DNA of 30,163 bases from Wuchereria bancrofti (GCA_005281725.1 SSBO01000014.1:505262-535424), one strand, 5' to 3'. Numbered from the stretch's first letter, positions 1 through 16,290 are shown. Notes: a model not told the origin generated them from the letters alone. Made by a program: numbers and translations.

Positions 1-416
1 TTTTTTAAACGTTATGTTAATTAAAATATTGCATACTTATTTAAAAATATAAAATTTTTAATGTTAAAAATAATCTTTTCTTTTTTTTGATACTAAATGA
101 ATTAATTAATAATTTGTAAAATTTTGAAAAACTAAAACAATTAAAGAAATTTTTTATTTTATTTTATTTTATTTTATTCAACAATGTAAATGTTTATAAG
201 AAAATTTGAAAAAAAAGTGAAAATTAAAAAAGATAATAAAAAAATTAAAAAAAAAAAAAGGAAGATAATAAAGTAAATTAATAATTATTTCTATGGCATG
301 TTTTTTTTTTCGTCATTTTTTTCATAAAATTATGTTAATTTCCTTTGTTTTTTTATACCTTTTTTTTACAAATTTAAAATTTAATTAAAATTCAAAAAAG
401 AAAAAAAAAAAAAAAC
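1..416 (-). other. Intron 1 of the PDHB gene (incomplete)
   Basis: This stretch follows the GT donor of the PDHB exon and reaches the window edge. It is almost pure A/T with long homopolymers and no segment resembling the next conserved E1 beta block, so the second coding exon lies outside the window. Confidence 0.7.
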
Positions 417-623
417 CTTGTAAGCACCTTCATAATGTGCTACTTCTTCACCTAATAGGAATACTCGTTCATCTGCTGCCATTTCTTCATCTAATGCTTG
501 TCGTATTGCTTCTCGTACTTGAATACCATTTGTAACAGCAGGTGCTGTCACCAGAAATCGTTTTGATTGTGTTGGTAATGTTCGAAATATTAATTGACCA
601 AAATGACTTACGTTGAATACCAT
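417..623 (-). CDS. pdhb-1: Pyruvate dehydrogenase E1 beta subunit, first coding exon (partial gene)
   Basis: E1 beta forms the alpha2-beta2 decarboxylase of the mitochondrial pyruvate dehydrogenase complex, which converts pyruvate toward acetyl-CoA. The exon encodes 69 residues from an ATG at 623. The first 30 or so are rich in Arg, Ser, Thr and hydrophobic residues without acids ([18 protein letters not shown]), as expected of a matrix-targeting presequence. The mature start follows: [20 protein letters not shown], then [14 protein letters not shown], which is the conserved opening of E1 beta (GEEV-Y-GAYK). The exon ends in phase 0 at AAG followed by a GT donor (415-416) running into a T-rich intron. 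The rest, about 290 residues in a normal family member, lies beyond the left edge. The frame stays open upstream of the chosen ATG through a small duplication, so a longer start joined to an upstream exon is possible. The ATG at 623 is chosen because the targeting peptide begins there. Confidence 0.9.
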
Positions 624-626
624 CAC

Positions 627-674
627 GTTCACGTAGATTTCTTCTTTAATGTTCACGTAGACTATTTCTTTAAA
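627..674. repeat. 24-bp tandem duplication immediately upstream of the PDHB start codon
   Basis: GTTCACGTAGA occurs at 627 and again at 651, each followed by a similar TTTCTTTAA-type tail, so the unit is 24 bp present twice. On the gene strand each copy reads TCTACGTGAAC, and a third ACGTG (AACGTGATGG) overlaps the start codon. The unit is a multiple of three and in frame with the PDHB ORF, so if translated it would give two copies of an YVN-containing octapeptide. More likely it lies in the 5' untranslated or promoter region. Confidence 0.75.
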
Positions 675-1119
675 GTTTTCATTAATAAATAAAAACTTTT
701 ATTTTATTCATACAATGCATATGTTTTAATTTCTCCTTAAAAATAAATTTTAAATTTATTATTTAGTTTTTTTTCTGCAATTTTTTTAACATTTTTAATA
801 TAATTAAAATCAATTCTATCTATCATTTTTTTTTTTTTTTATTATAAATTAAACAAATTGCAAACATCAATAATAATGGATTCATTGAAACAAAATACTT
901 TTAGAAAAAAAAGAAGAAAAGAAAAAAAAAGAAAACGAAGTTATTTGGTAAAAAACAATCTAGTAAATGATTTTGCTAGAAAAATCCTTTTTCCTATAAA
1001 CATCAAAATAATCTGAGGTGGGTTTTTTTACAAAGAAAAAAAAAAGAAAAAAAAGTGAAGAAAAAAAAAAACAAAAAACAACTTTTGGCATATTTGTTAT
1101 TTTCATAAAGTACAATGGA

Positions 1120-1182
1120 ATAAAATATAACTTTTTCACTGAAAGCTTCACCTGTTCTTACATCCCAAATGATGATAATATT
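1120..1182 (-). pseudogene. WD-repeat-like fragment, possible exon relic
   Basis: The minus strand reads IIIWDVRTGEAFSEK, which matches the end of a WD40 blade (hydrophobics, then WD, then V-R-T-G). A stop codon lies ten codons upstream of the tryptophan, and the frame runs on downstream into a poly-Phe/Lys homopolymer. I found no acceptor at the expected place and no second blade nearby. It could be a decayed exon or coincidence. Confidence 0.2.
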
Positions 1183-3178
1183 AAAATATTTTTAAAAATT
1201 TCATTTAACTTTTTTATTAAATATTAATTTTAGAAAATATAAATATTTTCTTTTGTTTATAAATTTAAGCAAAAAATCAATAATTTGTATATAATTACAT
1301 TAGTGCTTTCACTTATCGTTTCATTATTTTCAGGCAATTGGAAATCTGTTGAAAAAAAAAAAACAGAAAACGAAAAAACGACAAATTTAATTAGTTGAAA
1401 ATAATTTTAATCATTGATCGAATATTTGTATATCAATGCATAATTTTTTTTTTAAAAATGTTGTTGTTGTTGATTATTAATATATTAAAAAATGAATTGT
1501 TGGAAATTGTGTTATTTTGCTTCCATTTTTTGAATGAATAAATAATAATTAAAATAATGTTAAGTAAAACTTTTGAAAAATTAATTATAAGAAGAAATAA
1601 AACATCGTTTTGACACAATTATGAAAATTTTTTAAATAATAGATGAATGATTAATTTCAATTTTATTTCGTACATTTTTAACATAACAATGATCATCTTA
1701 TTCCATAGTTGGTAAATTTAAAATTTTTATACTTAATACAGACGATTAAATGTGAAAAAGTAGAATTTATTAGCACTATATATAATAATGATAAATATTT
1801 TGTAGTATGAAAATTTAAAAATTTGAAAAGTTTCTGTAATTCATCCCCAGATAATTTACAGTTTTTAGTGTTTTTCACTAGAATGTTTGTTTAATAAATG
1901 AAATTAAAAAAAAGAAAACATACATCCAAAAATGAATACCATGAAATTTTAGAAAATTTTGAAAATAGTTCATACAAACTTAATGATAATTATAAAAATC
2001 AGGGAAAAAAACCAGAATATTTAAAACAAAAAAAAAAAAAACACACACACAAAAGTAAAGAATGTGAACAAACAATAAAAATGTTTGAAATTTTTGAAAA
2101 TGCTTAAAATATGAAGTTGAAATATTGAAAATTGTAATGATCAATTTTGAAAAAATAGGTAGAATTGTTGGAAAAAAAGAAAAAAATTGGAATAAAAAAA
2201 AAGGCAAAATTTTTTTTTCATCTAATGAAGAAAAAATGGAAAAACCAACAAATGAAAATTGAAATTTTTACAAGAAACAGAATTAGTAGATAAAATGAAC
2301 AAATCTTTTTTTTATTTTAGTATTTATGATTTTTTCCGATCGGATAAATAAATTCCATTCAAACCATTTTCAAATATTTACCCAATTTTTTTTTTTATCA
2401 TTTGCTTATATTCCAAACTTCTTATTCTTATCCAATTAGTATAATTTTAATTATTGCTATATTATGAAAAGTATCAAATTGAAAAATTTTTCAGCAAATT
2501 CGCAAAAATTTGCCCATTATTTTTTTCAGTATTTTTAAATGGTGGAAAGAAATACATGAATAATTAATTTATTATGATATTTATTAGTTGTGATATTTGA
2601 TAATTTCATATCTAACATCTTTCATGTCTTTTTAACATATGAAATTTAATAATAATTGGAAGTGAAAAATATTTTCATCATGAACTGATCGAAAAAAATT
2701 GTATTTGACTTGAAGTAAACAAATTAACTCTTTTCTTTTTTTTTTTGATTAGTACAACTATTAGTGAAAACAGTAACTAAAAAGAGAAACGATGACAAAT
2801 ATTTGGTAAAATAACAATGTGAAGCAATAATTTGAGCATATTTTAATATTATCATAAAATTTATTACTTAAATTTTTTGATAAAATTTTCACTTATATTT
2901 TAGAACAAAATTAAAAACATAAAGGAAAATTTTTTTCTTCTAAATTAAAAATTTCTACTAACATAATTTATAATTATAAGTTAGGGGTATTCTATACATT
3001 TAGAAATATTTACATTTTCATTCATTTACATCTTATTATCATTAAAATAATTTCATTTCATTTATATGAAATTTTGACAAATGATATCAAAGTTTTACAA
3101 AATTTATTTTAAATTATATTAAAAATCAGTTACAATATTTGATGTTTGCTATCAAATTAAAATTATTTTCTATTTTAG

Positions 3179-3294
3179 AGAAACAAATAAATAGCATTCG
3201 AGAAGAAAACAATGATTCGGTTAACATACAATTTAATCATACAAAATTAATGTATCAAATAAAAATTGAAATGCTAATTATAATGTTGGTAGAA
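3179..3294 (+). other. Orphan exon-like segment, unknown product
   Basis: A good acceptor (TTTTCTATTTTAG) at 3178 and a strong donor (GAA|GTAAGTATT) after 3294 frame a 116-nt open segment of 38 full codons that starts with two bases of a split codon. The peptide begins KQINSIREENNDSV and ends KIEMLIIMLVE, mixed polar and then hydrophobic, with some coiled-coil character. I do not recognise it. No neighbouring exon of compatible phase was found within about 1.5 kb on either side, so it may be a lone exon of a long-intron gene, a relic, or chance. Confidence 0.2.
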
Positions 3295-3597
3295 GTAAGT
3301 ATTAAAATAATATCAATTAAATGAAAGAGTACTATGTTTTATTTCTAAATTAAACTTAAGTATTAAAAAAAAAAATCATTATTATTATTATTCTTATCAC
3401 TATACTACCACTATTGCTACTACATTTCCTACTAAAATGAAATAATTGTTCAATGAAGTGTTCGTATATTTAACGGTGATATATTTATCATAGAGTAAAA
3501 GAAAATATCAAAAATAAGTAAATAAATGAAAGCAAAATAATACTTTCATTGTTTTTCCTGTTAAACAAAAAAAAAAAAAAAGAAGTAAGTAAAAAAG

Positions 3598-3645
3598 AAA
3601 TGGCGAGAGGGAGAAAGAGAGGGGGAGAGAAAGAAAGAAAAAAGT
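3598..3645. repeat. Polypurine tract
   Basis: The plus strand is almost unbroken purine (GGCGAGAGGGAGAAAGAGAG and onward) in otherwise A/T-only surroundings. Similar polypurine or polypyrimidine tracts occur at 24811-24850 and 28296-28346. Confidence 0.6.
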
Positions 3646-6313
3646 ATAATTACAACGTATTGTGATGATTATGCCATCGATATAATGAACTGAAATAATT
3701 GTTCAACTTTACTGATTATTGCAAACTTCATTTCCTCTTTTTTTTTCGGTTTATTACATTTCAAGATAGATATGAATAAATATTTATTTACTAAATTTGA
3801 TAATTGAAAATTCCAGTTAATATTTTAAGTATTAATAGAGTATTGTTATTAAAAATTATTATTATTTACTGTTTTTACTACTAAGTAATTAGTATTATCA
3901 TTCACCATAGAAAATTATATATAAGTAATAATTATAAGTATATTCGTTGATCAGGATAATCATTATTACTGATTTAATTGTAAGTAATAATTACTTGCTT
4001 GAAAATGATTCGACTAAATAAATCAATTAATGCAATTCTTCAATGTTATTGTTCTTCAAATGGTATTGTCACAAATACTAGTAATATAATTTAGTAGTTG
4101 CAAGAAATTAAAGATTAAATTAATGAAATAAGTTTCATCGAGAATTATCAGAAATTAAATTTGTAAAGAAATTTTAAAATTGTATTAAGTAGAATAAAAC
4201 TATTTAATAGAATAACAGTCTATAATAAAATTGCATTGGAAGAGAAATGTTACCTGATAATGGAATGATATTAATTGAAATTAGTGAAAATGATAGTATA
4301 AATTGATATAAATCATTTTGATAAGAATAATAAAAAAAAAAAAAGAAAAAAAGGGAAGAAATTACGCATAAAATTTCATGGATAACGAAATTTTAATGAT
4401 AGAATTTGAATGTGCTAAGGAAGCAATTTTTGCCTTCTAAAATACATTCATCAATAATTACTATTCGTTTTCTGTAATTAAATCACAATCAAAATAATTA
4501 CCATCCTTTTTTTTTTTTTATAATTGAATTATAGCAAAGCATATCGAATATTCAATTTCATGAAAATAAATTCAAATTTATATTTCTAATCATTGAAAGG
4601 AAAAAAAAGAGGAGAAGGAAGAGAAATTGTTGTATATATTTATAAATTATTTTAGTAAATAAAAATAATTCATTTCATTTTAAAATATAATTATAATGAA
4701 TGAATGTATCATCAGCAAAAGTATGATGGAAAAAAAAATAATTGTTATAAAGGTCAAATTGAATGAAATTTTCCTAAATTTTTCAATACAATTGATTTAT
4801 TCATTCAATTGAAATTATATATGTTTATAGGTGTCAAAAGTATTGAATGAAAATATTAAAACACCTGTTTAGATAAGTTTATTTCATTTTGGAATGTACT
4901 TTTATAATATTTATTCATCTGTATAAAAACAAACAAACAGACACGCACACACGTGTTATAGACGAGATGCACAAAATTTTGTTTTTGAAATTAGCAAAAA
5001 AAGAAAAAAATAGAAAAAAGAAAAAAAGTGGAAAAATGAATAGCATATTCAATAACATTTGTCATTTCAATGAGATGGAAAAAAAAAAATCTTTTTTTAA
5101 ATTTTACTTTTTGCAGTAAACATCAAAGATTTTGTTACTTCATCTTTCGTTTTTCTTTTTCTCGAAAAAAGTTTGCGTATAATCAATATTATGGGAAAGT
5201 TTAAATAAGAAAAAAGCGAAAAAACTGATAAATAAAAATAAAATTTAAATCTAAATCATTAAAGTAATTGATCAATTTGTTATTTCATATAATACACAAA
5301 TATTTAAATGTAACTGTTTTAGCAATTATTATTTTACATAATCAATAAGAAGTTATTTATTATTGTTTAACTTGTATGTATGAATGACAATTTGCTGTTG
5401 TAGCAAATGATTGATAATAGTTTTTTTAATAATTGTAAGCATTTTTCAAATTTTACAAAATTATTTATATCATTTTAATAAACGAATGAAATAATCCATT
5501 ATGTGCAATTGTTATTTTTAGTGAATCAAAATTAATTTTATATATCGTTTCCAAATATACTAATTCAGTCTTTTCATTTCTTTTTCTTTTTTTTTTTTTT
5601 TATTAAATTAAATCAATAAATAATATGTGCATCAAATTTTGGTTATTTTTTTTTAAATCATTTACTTTTTTTAAATCTTTAAATTTAAATCACTTATTAT
5701 TTTTTAAATTATTGTTGACTGATTAGAATAAAGTGGACATTTTACAAAGTGCTCTAAATTTACTCTTACTAAAATTTCATCAACAAATAATTGAATTTGA
5801 CTATTAAAAATTAAAGTATAATACAAATGTTGAAATATATGCACGTTAAATGAAAAAGCAAATATATTTATAATTTTGCTTACATTTATTCGAGTAGCAA
5901 CAAAAAAAAAAAAAAAATTAGCAAATTAATACGGTTGCATATTATTTGTTGTACATATTTATTCAATTCAAATTTGTTATTACATTTAATTTGCATTAGA
6001 GGTGCAATTTATCGCTAATACTACTAAAGAAAAAAAAGACGAATACACGATTCTACAATAATTATCACAATTTTTAATGATTAAATTTAATGTATTTCAA
6101 ATTTTTAGCATCATAATCAAATCTAACAGGTTGTTAATTTTAATTTCATTTAAAAATTTTAATATATCACATAATTAGCGTAAATTTGATATTAGTTAAG
6201 GAAAGAAAAAAAAGAAAAAGATTTCAGTGCTTAGATCTAAAAATATTAAAAAAAAAAGTGAATGAGCTGAAATGTAACGCATTTGTAAAATTATCAATTG
6301 AAGCACCAAACTA

Positions 6314-10789
<4,476 letters not shown>

Positions 10790-11269
10790 TACCTTCCTTC
10801 CATCAATGATTATTTTACTAAGCAAATTTGAAAATGCTAAAAATACTTATAGGAATAGTTTGAGGCTAATTTTAATCAACAAATTATAAAATTATAACAT
10901 TCGATATTATAGTCGAAATTTTTGTAATCTTCTAAATACATTTAAAAACGCAAAAAAAAAAAAAAAAAGAAAATTTGGAAATTGGAAATCAATCAATAAT
11001 AAATAATTCAATTAAAAAATTTCATTAGATATTGAATGAAAATTCGTAAAGAAATTTTTTCAATGTTTACTTATTTAGCTAACATTGATATTATAAAGTT
11101 TCGACAATTCTAAATTGTTCAATGTTTATTGCTATAGATTTGTAAATTGCGCAATAAGTCTTTATAAATGTTTTGCAAGTAAAAAGATTAGCGGAAAAAA
11201 AAAAAAAGAAAGAAAAAGAAATCCAAATGAAAAAGGTATGGAGGAAAATAGAAGAGGAAAGCAAAGTAA

Positions 11270-11460
11270 ATGAAAAAGGAGAATGAGGACACTGGTAGTA
11301 AATGGGCTGGATGGTGTCATGGACTGGGGGGGCAATAACTATTGTTAGCCATCGGTGACAGTCTGCCCAAGGCACCGATACTAATACTTCCCACCTGGAC
11401 TCAATATCATGAGAGCGAATAAGCCCAATTTTACATATGACCTATCGCAATTCCATCCAA
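11270..11460. promoter_or_regulatory. Less AT-rich block upstream of the fork head gene, possible promoter or enhancer
   Basis: This is the most base-balanced non-coding stretch in the window, with a GGGGGGG run at about 11325-11331 and a GTTAGCCATCGGTGAC element at 11344-11359. The latter looks like an imperfect X-box: its right half GGTGAC fits the RRNRAC half-site consensus, while the left half has one extra base or a mismatch. The block sits about 0.5 kb upstream of the first recognised fork head exon. The minus-strand frame through it lacks recognisable coding features. The regulatory role is an inference. Confidence 0.3.
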
Positions 11461-14344
11461 AATGTTCACATATCTAAAATTTTGCTAAATCTTAGATTAT
11501 TATTTTATTATTGGTATTGTTGTTACTATTATTTACTATTAATATTACTTATTATTATTTTTATCATTTTTTTATATCATTGCTATTTCTAAGAGAAAAA
11601 AAAAAAACTAAAAACTATGCAGATATTTTGAGAAATTTAAATTTTAAATCAATGACTAATCAAATAATAATAGCAAATTCTGCACAGACAATTTTAAGAT
11701 TAAAATTGAATTAGAATAGGATAAAAATGAAATCAAATCATAATACTCTTATTAAATCATCAGTCGATAAATTTCATATGCAAAAACTCAACAACAACAA
11801 CAAAAGGAAAAACGACAATTTTACATGGAAAATTATGAAAAAGAAAATAGTAGGAATTCTTTTCTGAAAGAAATTTTTTCTGAAATGACCAATGGCTAAA
11901 CTTCCTTTTTTCATTTTCTGAACTAATTGACCAAAAAAAAAGTTTTTTTTTAGAACTGTTTTGCTTGAAGTATTTACAATGGAAATGGGCGGAGGATGAA
12001 GGAGAAAAATGAAAGGTGAAGGTTTGTTAGTTTATACCATGTCTTACCTATCCTCATTTGTTAGTATACTATTACCGACGAGACCAATCCATCATTATCA
12101 TTATTATTATCGTTATTACTATTTATTACTATTATTATCATCATTATTGTGTGTTGTCAATTATTTATAACTTGCAATCCTTTCTTGTCGATGAGTAACT
12201 CATTAATAACTTTACTAAAATTCATATTATTGATTAGTTTTATAAATCATTTATAAAATTTAGCAAAGCTTATAAAAAAAAAAAAATTTTCATAAAAAAT
12301 GATTGATCTGTTTTCGTACAATAATAAAGCTAATTTTTTTTTGTTTAATTTTTCTTTATTTTATTGAAAAATTTTTCATCAAAATTACCTATTTATTATG
12401 TAATATTTGATTGAAAGAAAGTAAAAATGGAAAAAAAGAAAAGAAGTATAACTTTTTAAAGTATTACTTTCTTTCCTTTTTAGATGTTGTAATGAAATAT
12501 TTGTTACGAAAATTAAAATATATATATATGACAGCAAATTATTATTGCTAATAATTTAAATTTAAATTTAATGTAAAAAATTTTTCTGGTGAAAAAAAAA
12601 AGAAAAATTATTGACTTATTTATATTTTAATGAATATTCATATTTCATTCTTTTTTGCAAGATTGCTGGAATGGGTTGTAAGAGAAATTGAGAAATGCTG
12701 CGTTCATTATTTGAGCCCCGGTTGTCATTTTATTCAATGCTATTTCAGTTTTTTAATTTTGAAATTCTTACACTGAGGAAATCGGTACACTTTTCCTGCT
12801 TTATTTTCGGTTCAAAATTTTTGCTTTCTCCTGTTAAGCCAGGACATTTAAATGTGACAATAATTATAATAAAAATTATGATTTATTAGGATTTTCTCAA
12901 TCAAAACTACAAATTGCAGCAAAATATTTGCCAAGATAATTTTACAAACTTTTTCAGAAATTATCATTAATGATATTATAAATAAAATTAATTGAATGAA
13001 ATTTGTGTCTTTTCGTCTTATCAATCATCCAATCATCAAAAGCTGATTTACAAAATGTGTAGAAGTATTTGATCGTTTTATTAAATTTACTCTGAAAACA
13101 ATTAATTAAAAACCATAAAAATAACAATGATATCAGAATGTACTCTGCATCAATTAATTTACCAACTTAATAATTGATCTTATCAACATTATATGTACAA
13201 TCATAAATGATTATTTCAATAATTTAGAGTTAAATCCATAATTTTGAACTTTCAGTAATTGCTTGTAGTAAGTGTCAAAATATATAATGAATATTGCAAA
13301 GTATTTTTTGACTAAATATAAACATAAAAATCAGAAAACAAAAACCAAAAGTGTTTAAATTGACAATTACAATTTAAATGCAAAATATAACAATTAATTT
13401 GATAATTAGCATCAAATTTTTGCAAAAATAAATGAAAATAAAATATTTAACAATTTTTCTAATACATTTCTGCAGTAGACAAAAAAAAAAAAGCAAAAAC
13501 AAAAAATTCTTAGTATCATTCATTTAAACTTATCATGCATACTGAATATTTGTAATTAATACAAATTTATTATTTCTTACAAAAGAAAAAATCTTACAAA
13601 AACAAATTTACATTCAAATAAATCAATATTTAAATTTGTAAAAGTTAAAACATTAACAGTTGATTTAAAAAAAATAATTCTACAAGCAAATATACTCTAA
13701 TTGGATGTAAAAAAAAAAGAAAACAATAAAATAAATATAAATTTATGATTATTTATTTGTTTAATTTGTTCTAATGAAATTGATTATACATTTTCTCATA
13801 TTGCACATATTTTCATTCCTAATTTTTTTTTTTTTTTTTTAAATAGTAGAAATTATTTTATTCATTATAATTATACTTCATGATGCTGATTACTGCAAGT
13901 ATTATGAATGAATTGCTAATTGCTAATACAAGAATTCTTTGAATAATTTAAGAATCATTTTAGTCAAACATTCTGTGAGTCAAATACAATCTGTTTAAAA
14001 GCTTCATTAAACTCTTGTCATAAATGTATTCATTTAATATTTATCCATCAATAAAATATTTTTGCACGAAAAAGTATAAATTTTGTTTTAATTATTAGAC
14101 GAAAACTACCAAAAAAATGTGATTTTTTCTTTAATACATTTTATTCACATATTTATAAATTTTTATTACGAAATTATTGCCACAATATATTATCAGATAT
14201 AAACAAGATTGTATTAGAAGTTATAATTGTTATTTGGTATTTAATATTTACTTAACATTTTAAATTTATTTAAGCACTATTGTAAATTATCATTCAATTT
14301 GATAAGCCGTCAACTAAATCATTTTTCAAGTTTATAACTTGCTT

Positions 14345-14640
14345 TATAATGTATTATTATTGTTATTTCTATTATCATATTATCACGCTACAATAATAAT
14401 TATTATCGTTATTATTAGTGCTGGTAAAAGTACTGAAAATAAAAATAGCAATAATAATAATAATGATAATAATAATGACAATAGTAATAGTCGTAACAAT
14501 AATAATTAATAGTAACAATATTGATAATATTAACAATAATAATTAATAACAATAATAATGTTAATAATAGTAATAGCAATAGAAATAATAATAATAGTAA
14601 TAGTAGTATTATCATTATAGCTGTTGTCAGTATTGTTAAC
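14345..14640. repeat. Degenerate (ATT)n/(AAT)n array with inverted arms
   Basis: The left part (about 14350-14418) is ATT-rich on the plus strand and the right part (about 14435-14610) is AAT/AAC/AAG-rich, separated by a short unique spacer (GTGCTGGTAAAAGTACTG). The arms are roughly complementary, so the array could fold into a long imperfect hairpin. The minus-strand leucine/tyrosine-rich ORF through it is an artefact of the repeat. Confidence 0.85.
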
Positions 14641-14734
14641 GCTAATAACTGTTACTAATAATTTATTAAGTTAATAATTACAATATTATATTTTATAAGG
14701 AACAAAACAAAAAAAAAAAAAAATCAGAAAGAAA

Positions 14735-15037
14735 ATGTTAAGCACAAATGATTGTGAAATTTGTATTAAAATATCTTTTAATGTTATATATTGTTTAATT
14801 TCATTTTTAACAATGATTCTTTCTTTATCTGCTCAATTAATTGTTAAATTAAAAAAAAAAAAAGCATCAAAATTTTCAGACAAAAAAGATAAAGAAGAGA
14901 GAGAGAGGAAAAAAAAAGAGGAAAAGTTTGATATTATATGGAAAATTGTTGAGCGGATAATTGTAGACGATAGATGTGTGAACAGGTTATTGAAGAATGA
15001 ACAAGTTGTCTTGATCAAAAGAATTTTCATCATTTAG
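14735..15037 (+). other. Unassigned 100-codon ORF, weak coding candidate
   Basis: An ATG-started frame predicts a hydrophobic segment near residues 13-38 (NVIYCLISFLTMILSLSAQL), a Lys/Glu-rich middle and a C-terminal segment IIWKIVERIIVDDRCVNRLL. It has no introns and no recognised family. In DNA this AT-rich an open frame this long is uncommon but can arise by chance, especially with an A-rich lysine stretch. I would not count it as a gene without transcript support. Confidence 0.15.
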
Positions 15038-15909
15038 AATATTCATTTGGTAAAATTTTGCTACAATCAGTCTTTTCAATTTTTTATTTCAATAAATTAT
15101 TCATTTAACGGATTTTTGTTCTTTATTTTTTTTTCTCTTTTGGTTCTCAAATAATTGATGTATCAATGAAATAAGTCATTTGTTTGTGATAATTTTTACA
15201 GTTTGATAGGTTAAAATAATCATTACTTTTGCAACTATTAAAATTTCGTTTTCTTTTTTTTTTGTTGAAGTTATTAAAAGTTTTTATTTTGGAAACTAAT
15301 TTGAAACAATTAGCATAAATTTCAACGAATATGACAAAAAATAAGAAAGATAAAAATAATAGTTCTTTAATTTTGAATTAATTAAAAATTCAACTGTTGT
15401 ATTTTGAATATTATTTTATCAAAATTAATTTTTGAATTTTAACAATGAACAAAAATGAAAAAATAGGAAGCGCATAGGAAAAATTCCTGAGTAACGAATT
15501 CAAATTCTTATTGATTATACCTTAAATTAAATATTACATATTTATTTTAGCTAAATAAATATTCTAGCTGTTATCAAATTGTAATTACTGCTGGTAAATT
15601 AATTATTCACAAAAGCAATTAGTAAATTAATCAGTTTAGATTGATAGCAGTCATTTATAACAATGAAAATTTTAGAAGATTTATTATGATTTATATTATT
15701 ATTTCATTTCCAATTCTGTCTATTAAGAATTACTATTTAACTAAGACTAATTTTCCAATTTAAAATTTGTCATTTGTTTATCATTCCTAAATTCAACTTA
15801 ACTTATTTCAGCCTTTTTTCAGAATTTTCAATAATTTTTTTTTTTTTTAAATACAAGAATTTATTAACTGAATTATTTAAAGTACAACTTTTTACAAGTT
15901 GATACACTA

Positions 15910-16290
15910 ATGAAATTATGCAAAATTCTTCAATTTTTATTGTCTATTTTTGGTTTCTGCAATGTAGCTGTAAGCTTTTTTATCCTACCAGGAAACGATA
16001 GTATACGTTTTCAGCGAAGGTTTGTTAATATTATTAATGATTAATTAAATAATGACGAAATAATTCATTCATTAAAAATTGTTCCGGTATATGCTCAACA
16101 AATTTACTTATCATTAATTTGTATAATAATTAAAATGGATGAAACTAGTTTTCGATTTGTCGCAACATTTTCTAAAGCAATTTTTAAAATCATATTTTAC
16201 ATCATTGATTAAAGAAAAAAGAAACAAACAATAAAATAAATATTTTTGTTTTTTCAAAAAAATAAAAAAGAGTTTATTTTTGTCTTTGTC

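Larger units (their letters stand above)
675..6313. other. Gene-poor AT-rich intergenic region with low-complexity tracts
   Basis: No gene could be built here on either strand. The open frames present are Lys/Asn/Phe/Ile-rich products of A and T runs. Contents worth noting are a WD-repeat-like fragment on the minus strand (about 1120-1182), an exon-like segment on the plus strand (3179-3294), a short (ATT)n tract at about 3378-3430 and a polypurine AG/GGGAGA tract at about 3598-3645. The left part (675 onward) would hold the PDHB promoter. The part just below 6314 would hold the 3' UTR of the fork head gene, with an AATAAA on the minus strand at 5958-5963 as one possible poly(A) signal. Confidence 0.6.
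10837..15909. other. Intergenic region between the divergent fork head and astacin genes
   Basis: The two genes point away from each other, so this 5 kb should contain both promoters and possibly untranslated or undetected 5' exons of the fork head gene. Contents: a less AT-rich block at 11270-11460; degenerate ATT-type tracts at about 11495-11580 and 12090-12160; a patch at about 12660-12850 whose minus strand reads CPGLTGESKNFEPKIKQEKC before a donor-like GTAAGA; the AAT/ATT array at about 14345-14640; and a 100-codon plus-strand ORF at 14735-15037. No conserved protein was recognised. Confidence 0.6.

Noticed and set aside
1018..1227. Plus-strand ORF rich in Lys and Phe
   Set aside because: It is produced by A runs, has no family resemblance, and overlaps the WD-like fragment on the other strand.
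1333..1400. Acceptor-like TTATTTTCAG followed by an open AIGNLL frame
   Set aside because: It has no donor at the far end and collapses into an A run.
1898..2107. Plus-strand 69-codon Lys/Asn/Glu-rich ORF
   Set aside because: Its composition follows the local A-richness with a long A run and CACACA in the middle. No splice partners or conserved motif were found.
11091..11375. Minus-strand 94-codon ORF beginning MPWADCHRW
   Set aside because: It crosses a T run and low-complexity Phe stretch, and no domain was recognised. The balanced base composition is better explained as regulatory DNA.
14415..14615. Minus-strand Leu/Tyr-rich ORF
   Set aside because: It is the translation of the AAT repeat array.
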